A stretch of DNA of 64,000 nt, from NCBI GenBank assembly GCA_052033915.1, contig JBPOJF010000013.1, positions 183,571 through 247,570 of the forward strand, written 5' to 3'. The position numbers and the translations under genes are program-made. Each line of letters opens with the position of its first letter. Within the stretch, counting starts at the first letter, position 1. The notes beneath the pieces were generated by a model. It made no database searches and was not told the origin of the DNA. It worked only from the letters and a program-made list of their open reading frames with translations. The DNA comes from CALMZY01 sp052033915 (GTDB lineage: Bacteria; Verrucomicrobiota; Kiritimatiellia; CAIQIC01; JAGNIJ01). Positions 33,203 through 40,673 of this stretch are shown here, piece after piece.

Positions 33203-33249
33203 GTCCAACGTCCAAAGGAACCTCTTTGGACTTTAGACTTTGGACTTTA
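33203..33249. repeat. TCCAAAG inverted tandem repeat supplying the eboE stop codon
   Basis: GTCCAACGTCCAAAGG faces CTTTGGACTTTAGACTTTGGAC across a few bases. The last codons of eboE (LKSKV) and its TAA stop come from this element. It can fold as a hairpin between eboE and pdxB. Confidence 0.78.
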
Positions 33250-34315
33250 ACCTCTTCATCACCCACTCGTACTCGCGCACGATGCTTTCTATGACCCCGC
33301 CCTCGCGAAGCTCCCTTGGCAGGACATCGAAGGTGTACGTTTCAATTTCAAGATGCTCCGTCGCGCCGCGCTTGAGGAGCGCGAAGAATTCCGGCGTGAG
33401 TTCCGCGGCGGTCGAGTTTCCGGCGAACAGCGGGACGTGGAAATGCGAGCGCAGGCGTTTGGCATCCTCGTTCATGACCACGGGCAAGTCGTTCCAGTAC
33501 TGGAAGGAGCCGTCTGCGCGTTTCGCCTTCGTCTGGTGCAGATACACGGGGTCGTCAAACGGCTTCAATCCTTCAGCCGTCTCCTCCACCGCCGCGCTCA
33601 GTTGAACTTTCGCCACGCGAATTCCGGCGTCCAGATAGCGCCGGAGCGATTGCAGGACGTTTTCAAACTGCACCGCCGCGTGGCACGTATCGAAGCAGAC
33701 CCCGAGCCGCCGCCGCGCGCGATCCGGCAGAAGCTCCGAGAAGAAGCGGATCGTCTCTTCCGTGGTTTCCAGGAAGCAACCGGGTTCGGGTTCGAGCGCG
33801 AGCCGGATATTGCGGTCGGCGATGCGCTCCGCGCACGCCGTCAGATTGGCGACCATGGCCTTCACGTCCGACTCGTTGCGAATCCACGGCTTGAACGAGC
33901 CCGGCACGGTGCTGATGCTCCCGTTCACGCCGTCGGGCAGGAAATCGGCGAGAATATCCACCAGCAGATGGGTGTAGTCGCGGCGCTCGGGTGCGCGCCA
34001 ATCCGGGGCGTAGACATTTTCCTTCACGCGCGCGCCGTGAAACTTCCCGTACGGAAACCCGTTGATGGTGAACACGTACAGCCCGTGGTCATCGAGGAAT
34101 TTCCGGACCTCCGCGCGGCGCGCGCGCTCCGCGAGCGAATCGGCCGCGGCGCGCCCCAGGCGCAGGCCCAGCCCGAACGGCGTGTCCGGCGCCACGCGCG
34201 TCTTGACCGCCGTCGCCTTCTCGCGGATCGCGGCAAAGTTCTCCGCCCACGTCTCGCCCGGATGGATGTTGAGGCAGTACGTCAGATGCAACGGCGGTTG
34301 TGTCTGAAGGATCAT
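33233..34315 (-). CDS. eboE: EboE-like metabolite traffic protein (TIM-barrel sugar isomerase fold)
   Basis: A 360-residue protein of the xylose isomerase-like TIM-barrel superfamily that matches EboE: LTYCLNIHPGETWAENFAAI at the start, PFGLGLRLG, FTINGFPYGKFHG, LALEPEPGC and FDTCHAAVQFE. EboE belongs to the six-gene ebo cluster found in eustigmatophyte plastids, cyanobacteria and scattered bacteria. In Nostoc the cluster is needed to deliver a scytonemin precursor to the periplasm; the reaction of EboE is unknown. The ATG at 34315 overlaps the eboD stop (ATGA), so the long upstream extension in this frame is not coding. Confidence 0.85.
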   Translation of the reverse strand: MILQTQPPLHLTYCLNIHPGETWAENFAAIREKATAVKTRVAPDTPFGLGLRLGRAAADSLAERARRAEVRKFLDDHGLYVFTINGFPYGKFHGARVKENVYAPDWRAPERRDYTHLLVDILADFLPDGVNGSISTVPGSFKPWIRNESDVKAMVANLTACAERIADRNIRLALEPEPGCFLETTEETIRFFSELLPDRARRRLGVCFDTCHAAVQFENVLQSLRRYLDAGIRVAKVQLSAAVEETAEGLKPFDDPVYLHQTKAKRADGSFQYWNDLPVVMNEDAKRLRSHFHVPLFAGNSTAAELTPEFFALLKRGATEHLEIETYTFDVLPRELREGGVIESIVREYEWVMKRLKSKV

Positions 34316-35478
34316 GACCGCGCCGACTTCAATTGCCCGATCGATTGAGCAACCAGGTCCGCGTCCACTTCCTGCGCTTCGAACTTGTTCCCGATGCCCT
34401 TCGGGAACGTGATGTACAACTCGCCGCCGAGATGTTCCTGGAAGCTCCGGAGGCCGTCGAGAATTTCCAGCTTTCCGTCTTTCGCCCTGCGTTCGAGCAA
34501 GGGGTCCCAGAGCGAAAATCCGCTGTCCGCAAGACCCTGACAGATCGAGGCGAACTCCTTCTCCGTGATCCAGCCCTTCCGCGCGGCGTAACACGAGTCG
34601 AGCGCAATGCCGATCGCCACGGCGTGGCCATGCCCGATACGGTAGCCGGACATGGACTCGAGCTTGTGCGCGGACCAGTGCCCGAAGTCCAGCGGGCGCG
34701 CTCGCCCATACTCGAAGGGGTCTCCACTGGTGCGGATATGCTCGAGGTGCAGTTTCGCGCATTGCCGGATCAGGCGCTCCATGGCGTCGGCGTCGCGCGC
34801 GCGCAGCTTCTTCGCGTCGCGGCACAGGTCCTCAAAAAAGTCCGCGCCCCGGATGATCGCGACCTTGAAGGCTTCCGAAATGCCGCCGATCCAGTCGCGA
34901 TCGGACAACGTGCGAAGAAAATCGAAATCGTTGAGCACGGCAAACGGCGGGCTGAACGTGCCGATCAGATTTTTCCCGTCGCCGAAATTCATCGCGTTCT
35001 TCACGCCGACCCCGACATCGTTCTGGGCCAGAACGGTCGTCGGCACGCGGACCAGCCGCAGCCCGCGATGAAAGAGCGCGGTCGCGAACCCGATGGCGTC
35101 CAGGACGGCGCCGCCGCCGACCGCGACGACGAGCGAGTGCCGGCACAACCGCAGTTCAAGAAACTGCCGGGTGATTTCCTCGATCCGCGTCAGATCCTTC
35201 TTGGCCGCTTCGCCCCCGGGCACGACGCACGGCGGCGCGGCCAGCTCCAAGGCGCCGGTGTGGGCAGAAAAATACGTCTCAATCCGCCGCGGCAATCCGG
35301 AATGATGCTGCGCGACGCCGGAATCGATGAAGACGACGGCCCGGTGGCGGCGCGATTCCCGCAGGCGCGTTGCGGCGTCGAGAAAGGCGCGGTTCGCCGG
35401 GTCGAACAGGCCGCGCGTGAAAACAACGGGGTAATCGAACGACACGACAAAGGACTGATGGCAGACCGTATCGGTCAT
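34312..35478 (-). CDS. eboD: EboD-like sugar phosphate cyclase (3-dehydroquinate synthase family)
   Basis: A 388-residue member of the sugar phosphate cyclase superfamily. VAVGGGAVLDAIGFATALFH, RVPTTVLAQNDVGVGVKNA, KNLIGTFSPPFAVLNDFDFL and GYRIGHGHAVAIGI mark the NAD- and metal-binding sites; VGVGVKNAMN replaces the GGKTGVN of true dehydroquinate synthases, as in EboD and valiolone synthase-like enzymes. It should cyclise a ketose phosphate, but the substrate is unknown. The ATG overlaps the eboF stop, and its stop overlaps the eboE start, giving a tightly coupled eboF-D-E string. Confidence 0.87.
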   Translation of the reverse strand: MTDTVCHQSFVVSFDYPVVFTRGLFDPANRAFLDAATRLRESRRHRAVVFIDSGVAQHHSGLPRRIETYFSAHTGALELAAPPCVVPGGEAAKKDLTRIEEITRQFLELRLCRHSLVVAVGGGAVLDAIGFATALFHRGLRLVRVPTTVLAQNDVGVGVKNAMNFGDGKNLIGTFSPPFAVLNDFDFLRTLSDRDWIGGISEAFKVAIIRGADFFEDLCRDAKKLRARDADAMERLIRQCAKLHLEHIRTSGDPFEYGRARPLDFGHWSAHKLESMSGYRIGHGHAVAIGIALDSCYAARKGWITEKEFASICQGLADSGFSLWDPLLERRAKDGKLEILDGLRSFQEHLGGELYITFPKGIGNKFEAQEVDADLVAQSIGQLKSARS

Positions 35479-36776
35479 GGCGCCTCAACGTATTGGTGGA
35501 CGGCCAGGGCCAGGTCGATCAGCGTCTGCGGCGGCTTCTCGAATTTCAGCGACGACGCCCACGCGATGCCCGTGCCCGAGCCGCGGCGGCCGTGCGTGCC
35601 GCGGACGCGCGCGGCGTCCTGACTGATGCTCATCGGCGGCCAGCCGAGGAACAGCTCGCACGGGTCGAACCCGGGCTTGTTGTGGATGTCCACGTGCGCG
35701 GCGTAGTCCGGCGCCTCGCTCCGCCTGGTCCACCACGGATAGGCAAACCAGTATCCCTTCTGCGCCACCAGCACGAGATCCCCGCTGCGTTCGAGATCGA
35801 GACCCGCCTCGTGCTGGGCGCGCCGGTCCAGGATTTCGCCGACGCCGTCGAAATGCTTCAGGGCGTCTTGCGCCTTCCGCACGGACGGCTCATCGGCGCA
35901 GTAAACATGCGCGACCTGATGATCGACCATGGCGAAGGCGCGGCTCGTGAAGAAGTCCGGATACGCGGCATCGCCCGTCGTGCGGGCGGCAAACAGCCCG
36001 GCATCCCGCAGGCGGCGGTTCGGAAAGAGCGGCCCGCCGGTGACCGGCTCGATGCTGTAATCGCCGAAGAGCACGACGTCATAGCCCGACGCCTCGGCGT
36101 TTTTCCAAAGGTTGGAAAAATCGGTGTACGATGTTTCCAGGCATTGGAAACTTTTCCGATGGTTCGGGCCGTATCGCTGAAGATCGTAATCCAGCCCCGG
36201 CAGGTAGGTGAACAGCACGTCCGGCGCGAGGTCGCGCGACCGCATGATCTCGCACGTGGCGTCGACAATCCACTCGTTCGCGCGGACGGAGGCGAGCGGC
36301 CCCCAGTAGTTGGCGAGGTCAAACGGCCGGCCGATCGCGGCGCAGAGCCGCTCGTAGAGATCGTGCGGCTGACTGTAGCAATCCTGGATCATCCCGCCGT
36401 GGTGTTTGTGAATCGGCTTGGGCGACAGGATGATGTCCGCTTGCTCTCCGAGGTTTTGCTGCCAGAAAAGAATTCCGACCTTCTTCCCCGTCCGGCGCGC
36501 GCCCTCCCAGATACGCGGACCGACGACCAGCGCCGCCGACTGCTCCCAGAACAGGACGCGCCGGATGTGTCGGAAGTAAAGGCCGTTCGCGATCATGCCG
36601 TGTTGGGCCGGCCGGGTAGCGGTCCGAAATGAGGCTTGGACCGTGCAGGTCACGGCCGGAAAAACCGTCTCGGCTTGCCGAAACGCGATCCCGGCGTCCG
36701 GCGGTTGGTGACGGGATACGAGATCCCAGCCCAATCCGGCGACGCTGACTACAAGAAGCCTCCTGTCAGACGGCAT
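35475..36776 (-). CDS. eboF: EboF-like nucleotide pyrophosphatase/phosphodiesterase
   Basis: A 433-residue protein of the alkaline phosphatase superfamily. LVVSVAGLGWDLVSRH carries the first metal-binding region, VFPAVTCTVQASFRTATRPAQHGMIANG the nucleophile Thr region, LPGLDYDLQRYGP and FGDYSIEP later metal sites. It corresponds to the phosphatase member of ebo clusters. Two TTCCAA/TTGGAA palindromes (36100-36151) lie in frame and encode SFQCLETSYTDFSNLWKN, so a dispersed repeat has entered or evolved within the gene. GGAG eight bases before the ATG at 36776 supports the start. A 163-base gap separates it from eboC, so it may have its own promoter. Confidence 0.85.
   Translation of the reverse strand: MPSDRRLLVVSVAGLGWDLVSRHQPPDAGIAFRQAETVFPAVTCTVQASFRTATRPAQHGMIANGLYFRHIRRVLFWEQSAALVVGPRIWEGARRTGKKVGILFWQQNLGEQADIILSPKPIHKHHGGMIQDCYSQPHDLYERLCAAIGRPFDLANYWGPLASVRANEWIVDATCEIMRSRDLAPDVLFTYLPGLDYDLQRYGPNHRKSFQCLETSYTDFSNLWKNAEASGYDVVLFGDYSIEPVTGGPLFPNRRLRDAGLFAARTTGDAAYPDFFTSRAFAMVDHQVAHVYCADEPSVRKAQDALKHFDGVGEILDRRAQHEAGLDLERSGDLVLVAQKGYWFAYPWWTRRSEAPDYAAHVDIHNKPGFDPCELFLGWPPMSISQDAARVRGTHGRRGSGTGIAWASSLKFEKPPQTLIDLALAVHQYVEAP
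36100..36151. repeat. Paired palindromes inside eboF
   Basis: Copy one has nine-base perfect arms TTTTTCCAA and TTGGAAAAA around AGG (36100-36120). Copy two is GTTTCCA-GGCAT-TGGAAAC (36133-36151). Centres are 32 bases apart. Both are translated within eboF. Confidence 0.85.
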
Positions 36777-36939
36777 ACTCAAAACTCCAGCGTTAAAACG
36801 TATTTACCAAGTTCGACAACCGGCATTGTGCGTTTTCTCAATCCTAAAATAAACAGTAAATCATGTTTTTGGACGACGGGCGGCGCTTCGGCTTGCCGTC
36901 GTTGCGGGTGTTTCGCGAGGGCTCGCGCAATATCCGGCA

Positions 36940-37863
36940 CTAACTTGGCGGAAAGCGCCTGCTGAGAATCCGGTGCAGAGGCCACAGCCCGATCAGGATC
37001 AGGCCCGCCAGGATTCCTGTGTCCCCGGCGTCCGCCGCCATGATGAAGCCGGCCTGGATCAACAACAGGCCGCTGATCAGAAGACCGACCCTGTCAGGGA
37101 CCGGGGTGTCTGTCTGCCGGGGATGCGAAGCCGCCCCGAGCTTGACCGCGACCTTCAGTGTGACCATGCCTGCGAGCAGGAATGCGCCGGAAAACCCGAG
37201 CCAGGCCGGGATCGATCCGAACCCTTGGACCCGTGCGATCAGCGCAAACCCGAACACCAGCACGACCGCGGGAATCCAGCGCTCCCCGCCGATGTTCGTC
37301 GTAGAGACCTCGCGCCGGGCAATGTGCGTGACGGCCGCGATGTATCCGGCCAGAGTGGCCACGGCCGGAAGCAATGCCGCGGAGAACGGAGCCGTCGCGG
37401 GCGCGGCGGCCGCGCCGAGCATGACGCTGAGCCCGCGGCACGCGCCCATCGTCAGAGCGCCAAGCCCCGGGATGCCTTTGAATCCAAGGTTGTACAGGAA
37501 AATGGTCATCACCAGCATGAAGCCGATCCACCACGCCTGCGGATCGAGCCGGCAGACGAAACCCTGTCCCACCCCGAGCAGAAGCAGCGCCGCGATGACC
37601 GCGACCGGCGGCCGGATCTGTCCGCTCGGCAACGGTCGCTCGGGCCGCTCCCTGCGGTCCGTCTCGATGTCGCAGAGGTCGTTGATGATCAGGCCCGCGG
37701 CGTAAAACAATGTGCCGGCAACGGCAGCCCAAAGACCGGGAAGGAGGTTGTCATATCCCCGCGTGACCAGCAAAAATCCGGCCAACGGATCGCCCGGCAC
37801 GGTCAGGAGATTGGGCAGACGGAGCAGGCGGGCCCACGCGTTCCATGGAGACCCCTTACTCAT
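36940..37863 (-). CDS. eboC: EboC-like UbiA family prenyltransferase
   Basis: A 307-residue integral membrane prenyltransferase with about eight helices. The Mg2+-binding aspartate motif is NDLCDIETDRRERPERPLPSG-like (first Asp motif), and the second region is YNLGFKGIPGLGALTMGACRG. UbiA enzymes attach polyprenyl chains to aromatic or sugar acceptors; EboC is the ebo member and is thought to make a lipid-linked carrier or intermediate. Its ATG overlaps the preceding lipoprotein gene by 8 bases, so the two are translated together. The nearby order (eboB, two extra genes, eboC, eboF, eboD, eboE) strongly supports the ebo assignment. Confidence 0.86.
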   Translation of the reverse strand: MSKGSPWNAWARLLRLPNLLTVPGDPLAGFLLVTRGYDNLLPGLWAAVAGTLFYAAGLIINDLCDIETDRRERPERPLPSGQIRPPVAVIAALLLLGVGQGFVCRLDPQAWWIGFMLVMTIFLYNLGFKGIPGLGALTMGACRGLSVMLGAAAAPATAPFSAALLPAVATLAGYIAAVTHIARREVSTTNIGGERWIPAVVLVFGFALIARVQGFGSIPAWLGFSGAFLLAGMVTLKVAVKLGAASHPRQTDTPVPDRVGLLISGLLLIQAGFIMAADAGDTGILAGLILIGLWPLHRILSRRFPPS

Positions 37864-38164
37864 CGCCCGGCTCCCGAGCGGCTTCGCGCTCGTTGTCCCG
37901 CCGTTTGTCCACTTTGGACGCCTTCACGCGCCCGGCGATATGGCCGGGAATGACCGCCGCAAAATAAACGACATACGGAACCGGCGTCCACTGTCCGATC
38001 TCGCCGTCGATGAACGCCTGGGGTCGGCCGCGTTCGATCTGCGATTCGCCCGGCCGGAGCTTGAGTCCGTTCGTCGATTCAATAGAGCGGCCGTACTGGT
38101 ACGGCACCGTTGCGCAACCGGAGGTGAAGACGAGGAGAAGAAGGACGGGCACGGCGTTCTTCAT
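37856..38164 (-). CDS. Small lipoprotein within the ebo cluster
   Basis: A 102-residue protein with a short signal peptide and a clear lipobox, FTSGC, with the lipidated Cys at residue 18. The mature part (about 85 residues) contains a weak hydrophobic patch YVVYFAAVIPGHIAG and ends in a charged KRRDNEREAAREPGDE tail. I do not recognise the family. Its start overlaps the stop of the upstream gene by 4 bases and its stop overlaps the eboC start, so it is embedded in the operon. This suggests an envelope partner of the ebo pathway. Confidence 0.75.
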   Translation of the reverse strand: MKNAVPVLLLLVFTSGCATVPYQYGRSIESTNGLKLRPGESQIERGRPQAFIDGEIGQWTPVPYVVYFAAVIPGHIAGRVKASKVDKRRDNEREAAREPGDE

Positions 38165-38799
38165 GACGAGGGGGTTCCGGAACTCCCGGGCTGGTACGTG
38201 TTGAGCACCTCCAGAAAGACAGGCTCATACTTCTTGAACGAATCGGGAGGCGCCGTGAAAAGGATATGGTGCGCCACGCGATTTTCCACGAAGTCGATCG
38301 CCAGCACGCGGGCGTGGTGCAGTTTGCAGGTCCGGCGCACGGCCGAACGGCCTTGAAAGCGGAACGCCTCGAAATCCGTCCGGATGCAGGTCTGCTTCTC
38401 GCTCTTCTCAATATCCTTGAACAAGGAAGGCAGATCGTCGTAGTCAACCCGCGTCGCCATGATGCTCATGTCGGCCCCGTTCGGACCGTAGAACACCACA
38501 TTGTAGGAGCCGCTATCCGGCGGCGTCACGGTCCGCCACCCCGCGGGCGTAACCACGCTGAACAGGCCCGCCGGGTCCGCGTAGCGCGGCCCGCCCAACC
38601 CCAGCAGGATGTTTTGCAGTTCCACGGCCAGACTGGGAACGCTCGCGGGAAGACGCGCCCGCATTTTGCGCATGTCGGCGAAGATCGCCGCAAAAACGAC
38701 CAGGACAGAAAACAGGATGACCGGCCGCAGCCACGGAGCGGATTTCGCGGACTTCTCGGGGCCTGCGCGGCGCGCGTCGGTTGGGAGCCTTCGTTCCAT
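38161..38799 (-). CDS. Membrane-anchored PsbP/DcrB-like protein within the ebo cluster
   Basis: A 212-residue protein with one N-terminal membrane helix (about residues 26-43) and a soluble domain on the outer face. FSVVTPAGWRTVTPPDSGSYN followed by MATRVDYDDLPSLFKDIEK and ILFTAPPDSFKKYEPVFLEVLNTY is the layout of PsbP/DcrB/DUF-type lipoproteins, which form small alpha-beta folds in the periplasm. The match is by pattern and not certain. Its stop overlaps the next lipoprotein start, and eboB lies 59 bases upstream. Neither of these two genes is part of the classic six-gene ebo set. Confidence 0.7.
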   Translation of the reverse strand: MERRLPTDARRAGPEKSAKSAPWLRPVILFSVLVVFAAIFADMRKMRARLPASVPSLAVELQNILLGLGGPRYADPAGLFSVVTPAGWRTVTPPDSGSYNVVFYGPNGADMSIMATRVDYDDLPSLFKDIEKSEKQTCIRTDFEAFRFQGRSAVRRTCKLHHARVLAIDFVENRVAHHILFTAPPDSFKKYEPVFLEVLNTYQPGSSGTPSS

Positions 38800-38858
38800 C
38801 GGGAAACGAACTTAGTCCCAAACTCCGCCGCTGACAAGAGTGGACGGGCGCGGTCGCG

Positions 38859-39707
38859 TCAACGCTGGTAGATGCTCGGGTCCATGTACGGCAGGTCAAG
38901 CTGCGGCTTGAACCGCTCCGTCTGGCTGTAGAATGCTTTCGGATTGTCGAACATCACCTTCGCGATCTGTGGTTCCGCGAAGCCCTGCCGGGCCATGAAT
39001 CGCGCGGCTTTCGGGAGGCTGGTCGGGTCCGATACGCCCCAGTCCGCGGAGCTGTTCACGAGCGTCAACTCGGTCCCCCACTTCTTCAGGATGTCCACGA
39101 CGCGCTCCGGGTTCAGCTTGGAATACGGGTACACCGTGAGCCCCGCCCACACCGGCAGCTTGCGCGTGAGGTCCATCGTGTTCTCCGTGTTATGGTCCAC
39201 GATGATCCGATTGAAGTCGTAGTTCAGCTCCTTGAGGATCGCGAGCGTGCGCTCGACGCCTTTCCGCTTGCTGACCTGCGGCGTGTCGTGCGGCGTGTGA
39301 ATAAGCACCAGCATTCGACGCTCCTTGGCCATCTCGAGCTGGCGCAGGAAGATTTTTTCTTCGTTCGGCGTGATGAGGTTGAACCCGATCTCGCCGATCG
39401 CCAGGCAGCGCTCGTGGTCGAGATACGGCCCGATCCCGTCGAGAACCTCGTTCGCGAGCCGCACATCCTCCGCCTCCTTCGGATTGACGGAGACGCAGGC
39501 GTAGTGGTCGATGCCGTAGCGCTTCGCGCGGATCGCCTCGAATTCGAGGATGAGCTGGAAGTAGTCCCAGAAGGTGCCGGCATAGCGGCGGTTGGTTCCC
39601 ATCCAGAACGACGGTTCGATTGCGACGCGAATCCCTTCGCGGTACATCGCGGTGTAATCGTCGGTCGTCCGCGAGTACATGTGGATATGTGGCTCGATGA
39701 TGGTCAT
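38859..39707 (-). CDS. eboB: EboB-like TatD family metal-dependent hydrolase
   Basis: A 282-residue TIM-barrel hydrolase of the TatD group. IIEPHIHMYSR holds the first metal-binding HxH, ACVSVNPKEAEDVRL and AIGEIGFNLIT the next ligands, IHTPHDTP a third His and IVDHNTENT the fourth. It fits EboB, the hydrolase member of ebo clusters, better than the DNase TatD because of the GTNRRYAGTFWDYFQLI and VWAGLTVYPYSK segments. It is the first gene of the minus-strand ebo run. An in-frame GTG two codons upstream is an alternative start. Confidence 0.82.
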   Translation of the reverse strand: MTIIEPHIHMYSRTTDDYTAMYREGIRVAIEPSFWMGTNRRYAGTFWDYFQLILEFEAIRAKRYGIDHYACVSVNPKEAEDVRLANEVLDGIGPYLDHERCLAIGEIGFNLITPNEEKIFLRQLEMAKERRMLVLIHTPHDTPQVSKRKGVERTLAILKELNYDFNRIIVDHNTENTMDLTRKLPVWAGLTVYPYSKLNPERVVDILKKWGTELTLVNSSADWGVSDPTSLPKAARFMARQGFAEPQIAKVMFDNPKAFYSQTERFKPQLDLPYMDPSIYQR

Positions 39708-39777
39708 GGCCACAGCATAGGCAATCCGGCGGGGTTTTTCAACAGGCGACGCGCCCCCGGAACGAGCGGGTGCGCGC

Positions 39778-40518
39778 TTAGGCTTTCTTCTCCGCCTTCG
39801 CCTTCAGGCCGTTCAGCTTGTCGCGGAGCACGGCGGCTCTCTCGTAGTTTTCCGCGGCGATGGCTTGGTCCATCTGCTCGCGAAGCCTGTCGGCGCTCGA
39901 CACGGGGCGCCGGCCTTTGAGCTGGCTCAACATGTCGATGAGCAAGTCCATTTCCGGCCGATCCTTCTCGACATCCTCGTACTCCGTGAAAAACGCCTGG
40001 AGGTCGTCGAGCGCCTTTTGCAGGATGCCGGTCGCTTCCTCCTGTTTCTTTTCGGCCATTGCCTTTTCGGCTTTCGCCCGCGCGTTCATCATCCGGACAT
40101 GCGGGTAGAACTGCAGAAACTGCCACGAGAGGTCGTCGTTTCCCGCGTAGCGCGAAACCAGCTCGAAAAGGCCGAGGTTGTGATCGGTATCGCGGATCAC
40201 GCCGTCGTAGTGCTTCAAGGCGTGGAACGCGAGGTAGCGGTAATAGAATTGAACCGCCTCCTGCTGAAGCTCCGCACAAGCGTCGCTGTTGAGGACCAAG
40301 GCCTCCTTGCGGCTGATCATGCGGTAATAGTCGAGCAGGGTTGTGTAACCGCGCGGGCGGGCGCCGTCCGGCCGCCCTTCGACTTCCATCTGGAACAGCC
40401 CAAGGTCCAGCCGGAGCTGGATTTTCCTGTTGCCGTCGCGGCCCTTGATCCAACGCGCGCGCACGCATGTCGGATCGTAGTCCCAATTCCTGAGGATCCC
40501 TGTGATGTCGCAGTTCAA
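39778..40518 (-). CDS. UvrB/UvrC-motif (UVR) protein
   Basis: A 246-residue protein whose C-terminal 35 residues (LREQMDQAIAAENYERAAVLRDKLNGL) form a UVR domain, the helical hairpin that UvrB and UvrC use to bind each other. The N-terminal part begins NCDITGIL, then KIQLRLDLGLFQMEVEGRPDG, a conserved block in PVC homologues. The middle is helical and TPR-like. Function is not known; links to protein quality control or nucleotide excision repair are guesses. I use the TTG at 40518 because AAAGGG precedes it and the product then begins like its family; the frame is open to 40551. Confidence 0.78.
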   Translation of the reverse strand: MNCDITGILRNWDYDPTCVRARWIKGRDGNRKIQLRLDLGLFQMEVEGRPDGARPRGYTTLLDYYRMISRKEALVLNSDACAELQQEAVQFYYRYLAFHALKHYDGVIRDTDHNLGLFELVSRYAGNDDLSWQFLQFYPHVRMMNARAKAEKAMAEKKQEEATGILQKALDDLQAFFTEYEDVEKDRPEMDLLIDMLSQLKGRRPVSSADRLREQMDQAIAAENYERAAVLRDKLNGLKAKAEKKA

Positions 40519-40673
40519 GTTCAACCCTTTCTTATTGAAGGATAAGGACAAAGCGGTTTTTTTTCAAATATCCCGGGGCGAATTCTTTGCCGGGCGGTCG
40601 GAACGCGACAGGGGGTTCCGACACAGCCAAAATGATATTGGTGCGTGAGGCATCCTGTTTTATAAACATCTTT

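Noticed and set aside
17954..33249. CRISPR array
   Set aside because: The repeats are 7-8 bases long, directly adjacent and mostly inverted, without unique spacers or cas genes.
34316..34825. Long N-terminal extension of eboE
   Set aside because: It overlaps eboD out of frame, is Arg-rich and does not match the family. The ATG at 34315 with ATGA coupling is the natural start.
40552..40673. Glycine riboswitch ahead of gcvT
   Set aside because: The conserved tandem aptamer cores are not present; only one simple hairpin is seen.
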